64,000 nt of DNA from CAVWTN01 sp963757945 (GTDB lineage Bacteria > Vulcanimicrobiota > Vulcanimicrobiia > Vulcanimicrobiales > Vulcanimicrobiaceae): assembly GCA_963757945.1 (NCBI GenBank), contig CAVWTN010000002.1, forward strand, positions 682,001 to 746,000, in the 5' to 3' direction. The notes beneath the pieces are model-generated. The model was not told where the DNA came from. It did not search any database and saw nothing but the letters and a program-made list of their open reading frames with translations. A program made the translations under genes and the position numbers. Of this stretch, positions 24,205 through 32,837 are shown in pieces. The number at the start of each line of letters is the position of its first letter. The first letter of the stretch is position 1.

Positions 24205-25221
24205 TCATTTGCTCAAGTAGCGCTTGCGCACTTCGTCGATCGAGACGGCCGCGAGGATGACCGCGCCCAGCACGATCTCCTGCGTGTACGATTCGATGTG
24301 CAGCAGGTTCATCGCGTTGTAGAGCGCGCCGATCAGGAGCGCGCCGGCGAACGTGCCCGCGATCGTGCCGCGCCCGCCCACCAGGCTCGTACCGCCGACG
24401 ACGACGGCCGCGATCGCCTGCAGCTCGTAGCCCAGACCCGTCTGCGGCGAGCCGCTCGAGAACCGCGCCATCAGCAGCAGGCCCGCTACGCCCGCGCAGG
24501 CGCCCGAGATCACGTAGACCAGCGTCTTGACCTGCGCGACGTTGATTCCGGCCAGGCGCGCCGCTTCTTCGTTGCCGCCGAGCGCGTAAACGTAACGCCC
24601 GAAGCGCGTGCGCGCGAGCAGCGTCCCGAAGCCCAGCGCAATGACGGCCATCCAAATGACGGCGACCGGAATGCCGGGGAACCCGGTCGAGGCGCGGAGC
24701 TGATCGAAGATGTAGCCCGTGCCGGTCAACGTGAACGCATCGGTCGTGATCGCGATCGGCGTGCCGTGCGAGATGTTGTACGCGAGACCGCGCGCCATCA
24801 ACATCATCGCGAGCGTCGTGATGAACGGCGGCATGTTCAGCTTGACCACGGGGATCGCGTTGACGAATCCGGCGAGGCCCCCGATCGTGACGCCGACGAC
24901 GAGCGTCGCGGCGACCAGCAGCGGACCGTCGAGATGGACGGAGTTGACGAAGAGCGCCATCACGACGCCCGTCAGCGAGACGAGCGAGCCGATCGAAAGA
25001 TCGATCCCGGCCGCGATGATCACGAACGTCTGGCCGATCGCCAGAATCGCGTTGTAGGTGATCTGCCGCAGGACGTTGATGATGTTGCCCGGCTCGAGCA
25101 AGTGGCCCGAGGTGAAGACGTTCAGCACGACGAGCACCGCCGCGATCCCGGCGGCGATCAGCCCGTAGCGCACGAAATGCGTGCGCGGCTTGGGCGCGGG
25201 CTGCACGGCGGCCTCGCTCAC
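24205..25221 (-). CDS. rbsC: Ribose-type ABC transporter permease
   Basis: This encodes 338 aa from GTG 25221, overlapping the ATPase stop by 4 bp. It has about 8-10 membrane helices and strong similarity to RbsC-class permeases: LRQITYNAILAIGQTFVIIA, GIDLSIGSLVSLTGV, LARTRFGRYVYALGGNEEAARLAGI and the EAA-like GTSLVGGRGTIAGTFAG. It would import a pentose or related sugar together with the adjacent ATPase and binding protein. The sugar is not identifiable from sequence. Confidence 0.93.
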   Translation of the reverse strand: MSEAAVQPAPKPRTHFVRYGLIAAGIAAVLVVLNVFTSGHLLEPGNIINVLRQITYNAILAIGQTFVIIAAGIDLSIGSLVSLTGVVMALFVNSVHLDGPLLVAATLVVGVTIGGLAGFVNAIPVVKLNMPPFITTLAMMLMARGLAYNISHGTPIAITTDAFTLTGTGYIFDQLRASTGFPGIPVAVIWMAVIALGFGTLLARTRFGRYVYALGGNEEAARLAGINVAQVKTLVYVISGACAGVAGLLLMARFSSGSPQTGLGYELQAIAAVVVGGTSLVGGRGTIAGTFAGALLIGALYNAMNLLHIESYTQEIVLGAVILAAVSIDEVRKRYLSK

Positions 25222-26693
25222 GCGGCGGTCCCCGTGGCGATCGCGATCACGCGATCCGGCGTGGCTTCCGCGCGGGAGAGCTCGGCCGCGATCCGGCCGC
25301 CGCGCACGACGCCGACGCGGTGCGACATCCCGAGGACCTCCGGCAGTTCGCTCGAGACCATCACGATCGCGGCCCCGTGCCGCAAGAGCTCGAGCATTAG
25401 CAGGTAGATCTCGAATTTCGAGCCGACGTCGATGCCGCGCGTGGGCTCGTCGAACAGGAACACGTGCGCCTCCTGGACGAGCCACTTCGCCAACACGACC
25501 TTTTGCTGATTCCCGCCTGAAAGGTTGCGCACGGTCTGCTCGGCGCCGGGCGTGCGGATCTTCAACTCGCCGATCAGACGCTGCGTCGCGGCAGTCTCCT
25601 TCGCGCGGTCGATGAAGGCGCCGCGCTCGAACTGGTCCAGGTGCGCGAGCGTCGTGTTCTCGCGCACGCTCATTCCGAGGACGAGCCCCTGGCGTTTGCG
25701 ATCGTCGGTGATCAGCGCGATACCCGCGTCGATCCCCTCCCGGGGCGAGCGGATGATGCCCTCGCGGCTGCCGATCCGCACCCGCCCGCTCTGCGCCACG
25801 TCGGCGCCCGCGATCGCGCGCACGATCTCCGTTCGCCCCGCGCCGACCAGGCCCGCGAGGCCGAAGATCTCCCCGGCGCGCACCCGCAGCGAGACTCCGT
25901 TCACGGCGGGGCTGCGCACGAGATCCTGAACGTCGAGCGCGACGGCGGCGCCTTCCGGAACCGCAGGCAACTCCGGGAAATGCGCCTCCATCGAGCGCCC
26001 CACCATCAGGCGCACCATCTCGGCCTCGGGCATCTCGGCGAGCGGCCGCGTTTCGATGTTCCGTCCGTCGCGCAGGATCGTGATGCGATCCGCGATGCGC
26101 GGCAATTCTTCGAGCCGGTGCGAGATGTAGACGATCGCGACGCCGCGTGCACGCAGGCGATCGATCAGCGTGAAGAGCCCGTCGATCTCGCGCGCGGTCA
26201 GCGCCGCGGTCGGCTCGTCCATCACGATCAGTTGCGCCTTGCGCACGAGCGCCTTCGAGATTTCGACCAGCTGCTGCTGCGCGACCGAAAGGCGTTCGGT
26301 CGGGATCCCGATCGGCAGTTTGATGCCCAGTTCGTCGAGCGTCCCACGCGCGAGTGCGACCGCCGCCGCGCGATCGAGAAACGCACCCCGCAGCGGCTCG
26401 GCCCCGAGCACGATGTTGTCGACCGCATCGAGCGCCGGCACGAGGTTGAACTCTTGATAGACCATCCCGATCCCGAGCGCCTCGGCTCCTTTGGGATCGG
26501 AGATCGTCACCTTCGCACCGTCGATGTAGATCTCGCCGGAATCCGCGGGTTGCGCGCCGGCGAGAATCTTCATCAACGTCGATTTTCCGGCGCCGTTTTC
26601 GCCGACGAGCGCGTGCACTTCGCCGGCGCGCACATCGAACGAGACGCCGTCGAGCGCGCGAACGCCGGGGAACGTCTTCACGATCCCCGTCAT
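25218..26693 (-). CDS. rbsA: Ribose-type ABC transporter ATPase (two domains)
   Basis: This encodes 491 aa from ATG 26693. Two ABC domains are fused, as in RbsA/XylG/MglA. The N-terminal domain is complete (GENGAGKST, LSVAQQQLVEISKAL, IVMDEPTAAL). The second has a degenerate Walker A (GLVGAGRTE), LSGGNQQKVVLAKWL and FLFDEPTRGIDVGSK. Such asymmetry is normal for this subfamily. The gene follows rbsB by 16 bp and overlaps rbsC by 4 bp. Confidence 0.94.
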   Translation of the reverse strand: MTGIVKTFPGVRALDGVSFDVRAGEVHALVGENGAGKSTLMKILAGAQPADSGEIYIDGAKVTISDPKGAEALGIGMVYQEFNLVPALDAVDNIVLGAEPLRGAFLDRAAAVALARGTLDELGIKLPIGIPTERLSVAQQQLVEISKALVRKAQLIVMDEPTAALTAREIDGLFTLIDRLRARGVAIVYISHRLEELPRIADRITILRDGRNIETRPLAEMPEAEMVRLMVGRSMEAHFPELPAVPEGAAVALDVQDLVRSPAVNGVSLRVRAGEIFGLAGLVGAGRTEIVRAIAGADVAQSGRVRIGSREGIIRSPREGIDAGIALITDDRKRQGLVLGMSVRENTTLAHLDQFERGAFIDRAKETAATQRLIGELKIRTPGAEQTVRNLSGGNQQKVVLAKWLVQEAHVFLFDEPTRGIDVGSKFEIYLLMLELLRHGAAIVMVSSELPEVLGMSHRVGVVRGGRIAAELSRAEATPDRVIAIATGTAA

Positions 26694-26709
26694 GCGCAGC
26701 CGCTCGCGG

Positions 26710-27657
26710 TTACTTTGCGTCGGCTTTGGTAAAGGTTCCAACGGGTACGCTGATCTTCGCTTCGGGAGTCTTGCCGCTGAAGTAGTCGTGGATCGCGTCG
26801 ATCGTGATCGCGCCGATCTGATCGGGATGCTGGATCGCATCGCCGTACATCTTCCCGGCCGCAATCGCGGTCTGCGCTTCCGGCGTCGCATCGTAACCGA
26901 CGATCGCGATCTTGCCTGAAAGGCCGGCCGCCTCGACGGCCTTGCTCGCGCCGAGCGCGGAATCGTCGTTGATCCCGAAGATCCCCTTGAGATCCTTGTG
27001 GGCTTGCAGCAAGTCTTCGGTCGCGTTCGAAGATTTCGCGCGCTCGCCGCCGCCGTTCACGCTCTGCACGATCTTCGCGCCGGGGCAGTCCGTCGCGAGC
27101 GCCTGCTTGAAGCCGCGCACGCGATCCTGCACGCTCGTCACTTCGGGCTCGTCGATGATCGCGACGGCGCCCGTCTTGCCCGGGAGCGCTTCGCACAGCA
27201 GCTTGCCCGCCTGCGCACCGCCCTGCACGTTGTCCGAGGCGATGTGCGAGACGACGACGCCGTTCCCCGACGCGTTCGCGATATCGGCCGTGAACACGGG
27301 GATCTTGGCGGCGTTCGCCTCGGCGATCGCGCTCCCGATCGCCTTCGAGTCGTACGGGGTCAAGATGATGGCGGAGACCTTCTGCGAGATGAAATCTTCG
27401 ACTTGACTCTGCTGCTTGGAATTGTCGCGGCTCGCATCGACGACCGTCACGGTGTAGCCGTACTTGGTCGCCTGCTCTTTCATGCCGCGTTCCATATCCT
27501 GATAGAACTGCGCCTCGCGGTTCTGGATCGAGACGCCGATCGTTTTCGAGGCTGCCTCGCTTCCGGACGAAGCGGATTCCGAGGTCCCGGACTTACTGCA
27601 GCCGGCGACCGCACACGCCAAGGCAATCGGGATCAAAAGATATCCAACAGAGCGCAC
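26710..27657 (-). CDS. rbsB: Sugar ABC transporter substrate-binding lipoprotein
   Basis: This encodes 315 aa from GTG 27657, with GGAGG 8 nt upstream and a lipoprotein signal (MRSVGYLLIPIALACAVAGC). An ATG at 27684 would overlap the PLP gene stop (ATGA) but puts acidic residues before the signal, so I prefer the GTG. The periplasmic type-I fold shows VSIQNREAQFYQDMERGMK, QVEDFISQKVSAIILTP, GIFGINDDSALGASKAVEAAG and IVGYDATPEAQ. The protein is anchored as a lipoprotein rather than free in the periplasm, fitting an envelope rich in lipoproteins. Confidence 0.93.
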   Translation of the reverse strand: MRSVGYLLIPIALACAVAGCSKSGTSESASSGSEAASKTIGVSIQNREAQFYQDMERGMKEQATKYGYTVTVVDASRDNSKQQSQVEDFISQKVSAIILTPYDSKAIGSAIAEANAAKIPVFTADIANASGNGVVVSHIASDNVQGGAQAGKLLCEALPGKTGAVAIIDEPEVTSVQDRVRGFKQALATDCPGAKIVQSVNGGGERAKSSNATEDLLQAHKDLKGIFGINDDSALGASKAVEAAGLSGKIAIVGYDATPEAQTAIAAGKMYGDAIQHPDQIGAITIDAIHDYFSGKTPEAKISVPVGTFTKADAK

Positions 27658-27680
27658 CAGCACGTCCTCCAAACCCGGCG

Positions 27681-28880
27681 TCATGCGCGAATGTCCGCGG
27701 AAAGCCCTGCGAGAGCTCGCTCGATCTCCGCGACCAGGTCCGCCGGATCTTCGATTCCGACGGAAATGCGCAACGTCCCCTCGCCGACGCCGAGCGCTCT
27801 GCGAGCATCGCCGGGGAGCGAGCGGTGCGAACTGACCGCCGGATAGGAGATCGTCGTCGCGACCTCCCCGAGGCTGTGCACGATCGGGATCCCCTCGAGC
27901 GCGCGCAGAAAACGGTCGACCGCGGCGGCCCCACCGTGCAGATCGAACGCGACGATGCCCCCGGTCCCGCGTGGATACAGGCGCGCGGCGAGCGCATGCT
28001 GCGGATGCTCGGGGCGCGAGGGATGGTGCACCGCGGCGACCGCCGGGGAGGCGGCCAGCACCGCTGCGACGGCCACGGCATTCGATGAATGGCGCGCCAT
28101 GCGCAGGGCGAGCGTGCGGACCCCGCGCAGCGCGAGCCACGCCTCGAAGTGCGGAATCGTCGCCCCCGTACGCACGAGCGAGGCGCGGGCGCGCTCGACC
28201 AGCTCCGCGCGGCCGGAAAGGACCCCGGCCCCGACGTCGCCGTGGCCGCCGAGATACTTTCCACAGCTGTGGACGACGAGGTCGGCGCCGTGCGCGAGCG
28301 GCTGCACGAGCACCGGCGTGGCGAACGTTGCGTCCACGACGGTCAGCGCGCCCGCTTCCCGCGCGAGAGCCGCCAGCGCCGCCAGATCGGCGACGTGCAT
28401 CAGCGGATTCGTCAGCGCTTCGAGATAGAGTACCCGCGGGCGCTCGCGCTCGAGCGCCGCGCGGACCGCGGCGAGGTCGCTTTGGTCGACGAACGCGACC
28501 CGGAAGCCGCGTTGTTGATAATCTTTCTCAAGAAGCGTGTAGGTGCCGCCGTAGAGTTCGCTCGTGGCGAGGATCGCCTCTTCGGGCGCGACGTTGGTGC
28601 GCAGCGCGGCGTCGATCGCGGCCATCCCGCTGGCCGCTCCGGCCGCCGCTTCCGCCCCTTCGAGCGCCGCGATCGCCGACTCGAAATGCCCGCCGTTCGG
28701 GCCTCCATAGCGACCGTATATACGTCCGGGCCGCTCGCCGGCATAGATCGCCGCCACCTCGTCCAAGTCGGCAAACTCGTAGGACGAGCTCTGATATAGC
28801 GGGGGGCTCGAAGCGGCGTTCAGCGGTTGTGTGAACGTCCCGGAGCGCACGGCAAGGGTGTCAGGTCGGCGTTTTTCCAC
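27681..28880 (-). CDS. PLP-dependent transsulfuration enzyme (Cys/Met metabolism)
   Basis: This encodes 399 aa from GTG 28880. The family includes cystathionine gamma-synthase, cystathionine lyases, methionine gamma-lyase and O-acylhomoserine sulfhydrylases. The PLP Lys lies in VVHSCGKYLGGHGDV, and the family blocks SSPPLYQSSSYEF, YGRYGGPNGGHFESAIAALEG and EALTNPLMHVADL are present. Specificity is unresolved. No SAM or T-box leader is visible. A -10-like TAGTTT (28887-28892) ends 6 nt before the GTG and there is no ribosome site, so leaderless expression is likely. The rbs-type transporter follows. Confidence 0.93.
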   Translation of the reverse strand: MEKRRPDTLAVRSGTFTQPLNAASSPPLYQSSSYEFADLDEVAAIYAGERPGRIYGRYGGPNGGHFESAIAALEGAEAAAGAASGMAAIDAALRTNVAPEEAILATSELYGGTYTLLEKDYQQRGFRVAFVDQSDLAAVRAALERERPRVLYLEALTNPLMHVADLAALAALAREAGALTVVDATFATPVLVQPLAHGADLVVHSCGKYLGGHGDVGAGVLSGRAELVERARASLVRTGATIPHFEAWLALRGVRTLALRMARHSSNAVAVAAVLAASPAVAAVHHPSRPEHPQHALAARLYPRGTGGIVAFDLHGGAAAVDRFLRALEGIPIVHSLGEVATTISYPAVSSHRSLPGDARRALGVGEGTLRISVGIEDPADLVAEIERALAGLSADIRA

Positions 28881-28939
28881 GTTCGGAAACTAGTGTTATC
28901 CACAGCAAAGTGAGGCCTGCCTGTGTACCTTGTGGAAAA
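28873..28939. other. Cluster of DnaA-box-like sequences
   Basis: An exact TTATCCACA occurs at 28896-28904. TTTTCCACA, which fits the relaxed consensus, occurs on the minus strand at 28931-28939. TTTTCCACG (one mismatch) occurs at 28873-28881, overlapping the PLP gene start. The exact box falls between the likely -10 and -35 of the PLP gene. It could be a DnaA-regulated promoter or a titration site; the genes nearby are not origin genes. Confidence 0.4.
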
Positions 28940-29078
28940 CTCCGGACGGAAGGCTCTTGCTCGCGAAGCACTCGTGCGGTATACAGCGAGGCCGACAACG
29001 CCGCCGCGGGTGCCCTAATACGGGCCGCCCCGCCGCAGACCGGGTGGCACCCGGGGTTCCCTTATCGCCGGAGATCCC

Positions 29079-31820
29079 TCAGAAGCTCCGCACGAGCGAG
29101 AAGCGGAACGTCCGCGGCGTGAAGCTCTGCAGCGCTTGCGTTTCGCTGCTCCCCACGATCCCCGTGCCGCCCGCGTTCGGGCCGAGCAACGCCGTCGTGA
29201 AGCCGCCGTTTTGGATCGCGACGCCGTACGGATCGCCGTTGCCGTGGTTGAAGATGTTGTCGGCGGAGATGCGCAGTTTGCCGAGCACGCCCGCGTCCTT
29301 CTGCAGTGACAGGAAGAACGTCGCGAAGGCCGGGCCGTACGTCCAGTTGTTCGCGCCGGTGTAATCGCTGCCGAAGGCCACGCGCAGGTCCTTCGTCACG
29401 TAGCGCACTTCGCCGTGCGCTTGCGAGAACGGGATGATGTTGTCGCCATTGAGTTGCGCGCCGTTGATCGCGTTGCTCGCCGCCAGCGCGTAGAAGCTGT
29501 CGGGAATCTGATCGTAATAGGCGCGTTCGAGCGTCGCGGTCAGGTTGTAGCCCCAGCCGCGCCGTTCGGGGCTGCGCAGCGTGAGCTCCAGGCCGTAGGC
29601 CCGCAGGAGCGGCCCGTTGAGCCATTGCGTCTCGCGATCGTAGGGGCGCGGCGAACCGGGCGGCGCGGTCGCGGGATAGGTCGAGAGCAGGAACGGGTCG
29701 TGGACCGTGTTGTGAAAGAGGTCGAGCTGGAGCAGCGTCTTGTTCGGGAAGACGAAGTCCGTGCCGAGCCCGTACGCAACGGTCGTCTCGGGGTTCAGAT
29801 TCGGATTGACGTTGTTCAGGACGGCCTCGCCGTTCGTCGTGCCGCTCGCGTTGCTGACGGAGGGCAAGCCCGAGACTTGGCTCGCGTACGGCACCGTGAT
29901 GCCGGAGCCGGCCGATAAGCGGATCGCGAAGTTCGCGTTCGGACGGTAGTTGAGCCCGACGTGCGGATCGTTGTGCTGGTACGTGCGCGAGCGCGGGACC
30001 AGCGAGATCGGCAGGTCGCCGAGATCGACGGTCGGATTCGCGGCGATGAGCGCCGGATCTTCGACCAAGTAATCGAGCTTCCACGAGGTCTGGTAATCGC
30101 CGAGCGCCAGTTTGAGCTTCGGGCTGAATTGCAGCGCCGTGCTCAGCGAGAACGCGCCGGTCCGCGCGGTGCTGGGAGCGACGGAGATCTCCCACGTGTC
30201 GCCGTTCACCGTGTTCGCGACGTTGGTCGCAGGGTTCGGATCGCCGTAATAGCTCGACGAGTAATCCGAGTGGTAGTCGTAGCTGAAGTTCAGCACGTTG
30301 TTCTCGCCGTACGGGTGCAGGTACGTGAAGGTCACGCCGTGCAGCCGGTTGACTTCGGTTTCCTCATACACGCTGCCGAGGTTGGGAGAGTAGGTGCCGT
30401 CGGGGTTGAGATTCCAGGCCTGCCCGAATTCGGGCGCCGTGTAGTTCGCCTCGGCGCTGCCGTCGACGATGCGGTCGACGACGCCCGTGTAGGGCCGCAG
30501 CAGGATCGTGTCGTTCTTGAACGCCGTCCGCAACTCGGCTTCAAAGAACGGCTCGTTGATGTAGGTCTTCGTGCCGGGGAACCACTGGTAGCCCGTGACC
30601 GTTTGCCCGATCAGGTTTTGGGCGTACGGCGCGTTGTACTGGCCGTCGATCGTCGGCACGATCGTCACCGCCCCGACGGACGTGCCGTAGGCGATGCCTT
30701 GCGGGTTCTGGGTCCCCTGGAAACCGATGAAGGCTCCGGTCAGCGAGGTCGCATCGCTGAAGCGATAGCGCAACTTCAAGAGTTCGCTCGCGCTGCGCAC
30801 GCGATCGGTCAGCGTATCCTGATATCCGATGACGGCTTGGCCCGGATTATTGACGGGGTCGATCAGCACGGCGTTGACGAGCGCGCCGTCCTCGGGCCCG
30901 TGCGTGCCCGCGATGTTGTAGTTGGCGACGTAGCTCAAGCGGTTGTCCTTGAGCAGGTTCCCGCTGAGCGCGAAGCTCGAGAACTGCGCGCCGTATTCAT
31001 CGATCCCGAGTTGCACTTCGTTGCGATTGGTCGAGGTGAAATCCCGCGTGCGCAGGTTGACCGTGCCGAAGACGGATTCGCCGGCGTTGGCGCCGTCGAT
31101 CCCGGCGCCCTTGAAGACGTCGACGCCGTCGAACACCTGCGGATTGATCTCGGCGAGGTTCCATTTTCCGCCGACCGCGGGGCTGACCGGATGGCCGTCG
31201 AGCTGCACGCGCGTCTCCGTTAGCCCGCCGCGGACCGCGAAGAATTCGTACGGATCGACCGACGTGCCGCGGTTGAACGTGACGCCCGGGATTTCGGGGA
31301 GCACTTCTTGCAACGTCGTGCTCTGGCGTTCGAGCAGCGTGCCCTGCGGCAGCGACGAAACCGCCGAGATCGCGGAGCGAGCGGCGGTTCGCGTCGTGAC
31401 CGAGCCGATCACGCGCAGGTTCGAGGTCGAGAGTTCGGAGAGCGTGACCGTCAGCGCCGTCGAGCCGCCGGCGAGAACGGCGACGCCCTCGCTGTCGACG
31501 GCTTGAAACCCGGCCCGGCGGACCGCGACCGTGTAGACGCCGGGCGCGAGCTTGAGGCTGAAGGAGCCGTCCGCGGCGGTCGTCGCGGCCGTCCGCGCGC
31601 CGTTGCCCGATGCCTCGACCGTCGCTCCCGCAAGAGGACGCTTGAGGCTGTCGACGACGCTGCCGCTGACGACGCCGTAGGAGCGCGCGCCCGGAGGCGG
31701 CGTGGAGGCGACGGGCGGAGCGAACTGCGCGCCGGCCGGGGCTGCCGCCGGCAACGTCAGCGCCGCCGCCAAACCCAACACGCCAAAAAGGAAGCGCGCT
31801 GCTGTAAACTGCGAATTCAT
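29079..31820 (-). CDS. TonB-dependent outer-membrane receptor
   Basis: This encodes 913 aa from ATG 31820 (MNSQFTAARFLF), with GAGGG upstream. It has a signal peptide (cleavage near AGAQF), a carboxypeptidase-regulatory-like domain (about 50-135: VVSGSVVDSLKRPLAGATVEA), a plug domain (about 150-270: LQEVLPEIPGVTFNRG, FAVRGGLTETRVQLDGH) and a 22-strand-type barrel ending in FRFSLVRSF with the C-terminal Phe. The substrate is unknown. No tonB/exbBD or partner transporter lies nearby. The mRNA leader holds a Cys-rich short ORF and a terminator-like hairpin (see those entries), so expression is probably set by attenuation. Confidence 0.94.
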   Translation of the reverse strand: MNSQFTAARFLFGVLGLAAALTLPAAAPAGAQFAPPVASTPPPGARSYGVVSGSVVDSLKRPLAGATVEASGNGARTAATTAADGSFSLKLAPGVYTVAVRRAGFQAVDSEGVAVLAGGSTALTVTLSELSTSNLRVIGSVTTRTAARSAISAVSSLPQGTLLERQSTTLQEVLPEIPGVTFNRGTSVDPYEFFAVRGGLTETRVQLDGHPVSPAVGGKWNLAEINPQVFDGVDVFKGAGIDGANAGESVFGTVNLRTRDFTSTNRNEVQLGIDEYGAQFSSFALSGNLLKDNRLSYVANYNIAGTHGPEDGALVNAVLIDPVNNPGQAVIGYQDTLTDRVRSASELLKLRYRFSDATSLTGAFIGFQGTQNPQGIAYGTSVGAVTIVPTIDGQYNAPYAQNLIGQTVTGYQWFPGTKTYINEPFFEAELRTAFKNDTILLRPYTGVVDRIVDGSAEANYTAPEFGQAWNLNPDGTYSPNLGSVYEETEVNRLHGVTFTYLHPYGENNVLNFSYDYHSDYSSSYYGDPNPATNVANTVNGDTWEISVAPSTARTGAFSLSTALQFSPKLKLALGDYQTSWKLDYLVEDPALIAANPTVDLGDLPISLVPRSRTYQHNDPHVGLNYRPNANFAIRLSAGSGITVPYASQVSGLPSVSNASGTTNGEAVLNNVNPNLNPETTVAYGLGTDFVFPNKTLLQLDLFHNTVHDPFLLSTYPATAPPGSPRPYDRETQWLNGPLLRAYGLELTLRSPERRGWGYNLTATLERAYYDQIPDSFYALAASNAINGAQLNGDNIIPFSQAHGEVRYVTKDLRVAFGSDYTGANNWTYGPAFATFFLSLQKDAGVLGKLRISADNIFNHGNGDPYGVAIQNGGFTTALLGPNAGGTGIVGSSETQALQSFTPRTFRFSLVRSF

Positions 31821-31845
31821 CGGACCCTCGATCTCACTTTGCATT

Positions 31846-31888
31846 CAAAGAAAACAAGAAAACAAAATCCCCGCGCCGGCGCGGGGAT
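31846..31888 (-). terminator. Strong intrinsic terminator in the TonB-receptor leader
   Basis: A perfect 22-bp palindrome (31867-31888, arms ATCCCCGCGCC/GGCGCGGGGAT) is followed on the minus strand by a U-rich tract (TTTTGTTTTCTTGTTTTC). It lies 26 nt before the receptor start and downstream of the short ORF at 32019. It may end the TetR transcript or act as a conditional attenuator for the receptor. Confidence 0.8.
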
Positions 31889-31938
31889 CATCATCATCTT
31901 TCGCTATGCGGCAGTGCGTTCGGCGCCGCTTCACCGCG

Positions 31939-32019
31939 TTAGGACGAGCCTCCGCCGGCATCACAATGATGGCGGCACATACACGCAACCCGAAGACAAC
32001 ACGCGACGCGGTGGGACAT
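31939..32019 (-). CDS. Cys/His-rich leader peptide upstream of the TonB receptor
   Basis: This is a 26-aa frame from ATG 32019 to TAA 31939. It contains Cys at 7, 8, 13, 15 and 19 and adjacent His at 17 and 18, with Arg at 4, 10 and 16. A -10-like TAGCAT ends 7 nt before the ATG and there is no ribosome site, so it may be translated from a leaderless mRNA. It is about 50 nt from the terminator hairpin and in the position of an attenuation leader. In mycobacteria leaderless Cys-rich short ORFs control operons by ribosome stalling at Cys codons; the resemblance here is in layout, not sequence. The product itself may be irrelevant. Confidence 0.5.
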   Translation of the reverse strand: MSHRVACCLRVACMCRHHCDAGGGSS

Positions 32020-32117
32020 GGTGGGTATGCTAGCACAGCGTCGATGCGCTTGTCTATGTCAAGAATGCGACCGCCGGTTGCCGCGTCGTCTTGCCAGCGG
32101 CGCTGCTGCGAACTGGA

Positions 32118-32744
32118 CTACCGCGGCGCCGCCACTTCCGCCAGCGAGCGGTTGAGGGCAAGCGAGGCGAAGGCCAGCACTTCCGGTTCGGAAGAACAGG
32201 GCAGCCGGCGTGCGACGGCGAGTTTCGCGATGCCGTGCACGAGCGACCATGCCTCGAGCGCGCGGAGCAACGGGTCTTCGCCCGCGAACTTGCCGTCTCG
32301 TTGAGCGGCCTCGATGAAGCGCACGAGCGTTCCGAAGCACTCGTGCCCCGCCTCGGCACAGTCGGGGTACTCGGCTTCCGGGATCGGTGCGTCGAACATC
32401 ACGGCGAAATGCTCGGGCCGCCGCAGGGCGAACGCGACGTATGCCAGGCCCGAGTGCTTCAAGCGAGCGAGTGAGGTCGGCTGAGGCTCGGCCGCATCGA
32501 GCATCGCCTGCGTCAATTCCCGAAAGCCCTGCGCCGCCATCGCCGCCAGCAGCTCGCTCTTGTCGCGAAAATGGCGGTACGGTGCGTTGTGCGAGACGCC
32601 TGCCCGCCGCGCGACTTCGCGCAGCGTGAACCCCGCCGGCCCCATTTCGGCGACCAAGCGACTCGCCGCTTCCAGTAGCGCCGCGTGCAAATTGCCGTGA
32701 TGGTACGGCCGCGCGCCGGCCTGCGGCGCTTCCGCCTTCTTCAT
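32118..32744 (-). CDS. TetR-family transcriptional regulator
   Basis: This encodes 208 aa from ATG 32744. An N-terminal helix-turn-helix (GFTLREVARRAGVSHNAPYRHF, quoted in part: REVARRAGVSHNAPYRHF) is preceded by PYHHGNL, typical of TetR proteins. The C-terminal domain (LKHSGLAYVAFALRRPEHF) resembles the TetR_C_33/WHG group. It is divergent from the methyltransferase gene, and an inverted repeat over that gene's -35 region is a likely operator. The next gene downstream is the receptor's Cys-rich leader. Confidence 0.93.
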   Translation of the reverse strand: MKKAEAPQAGARPYHHGNLHAALLEAASRLVAEMGPAGFTLREVARRAGVSHNAPYRHFRDKSELLAAMAAQGFRELTQAMLDAAEPQPTSLARLKHSGLAYVAFALRRPEHFAVMFDAPIPEAEYPDCAEAGHECFGTLVRFIEAAQRDGKFAGEDPLLRALEAWSLVHGIAKLAVARRLPCSSEPEVLAFASLALNRSLAEVAAPR

Positions 32745-32764
32745 TCTCACGACTGTAACAAGAA

Positions 32765-32796
32765 ATGTTGACGGAAGCAACATCAGCGCGTATAGT
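32765..32796 (+). promoter_or_regulatory. Promoter with overlapping TetR-type operator
   Basis: TTGACG (32768-32773), 17-nt spacer, TATAGT (32791-32796) gives a near-consensus promoter for the methyltransferase operon. The inverted repeat ATGTTG-N7-CAACAT (32765-32783) overlaps the -35, so binding of the divergent TetR protein would block RNA polymerase. Confidence 0.65.
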
Positions 32797-32837
32797 AGGT
32801 GTGGACAGTGCCCACATTCTCTTCAGCGGAGAACGCC

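Noticed and set aside
24205..28880. Assigning ribose as substrate of the ABC importer
   Set aside because: Binding protein and permease are only RbsB/RbsC-class; no ribokinase or deoxyribose genes are present to support a substrate.
28870..28945. Origin of replication
   Set aside because: Only three scattered DnaA-like boxes, no AT-rich unwinding element and no dnaA/dnaN/gyrB/rpmH nearby.
31845..32036. 63-aa minus-strand frame over the TonB leader
   Set aside because: It crosses the terminator palindrome and U-tract, so its end has no protein constraint; the Cys-rich short frame in another phase is the more credible one.
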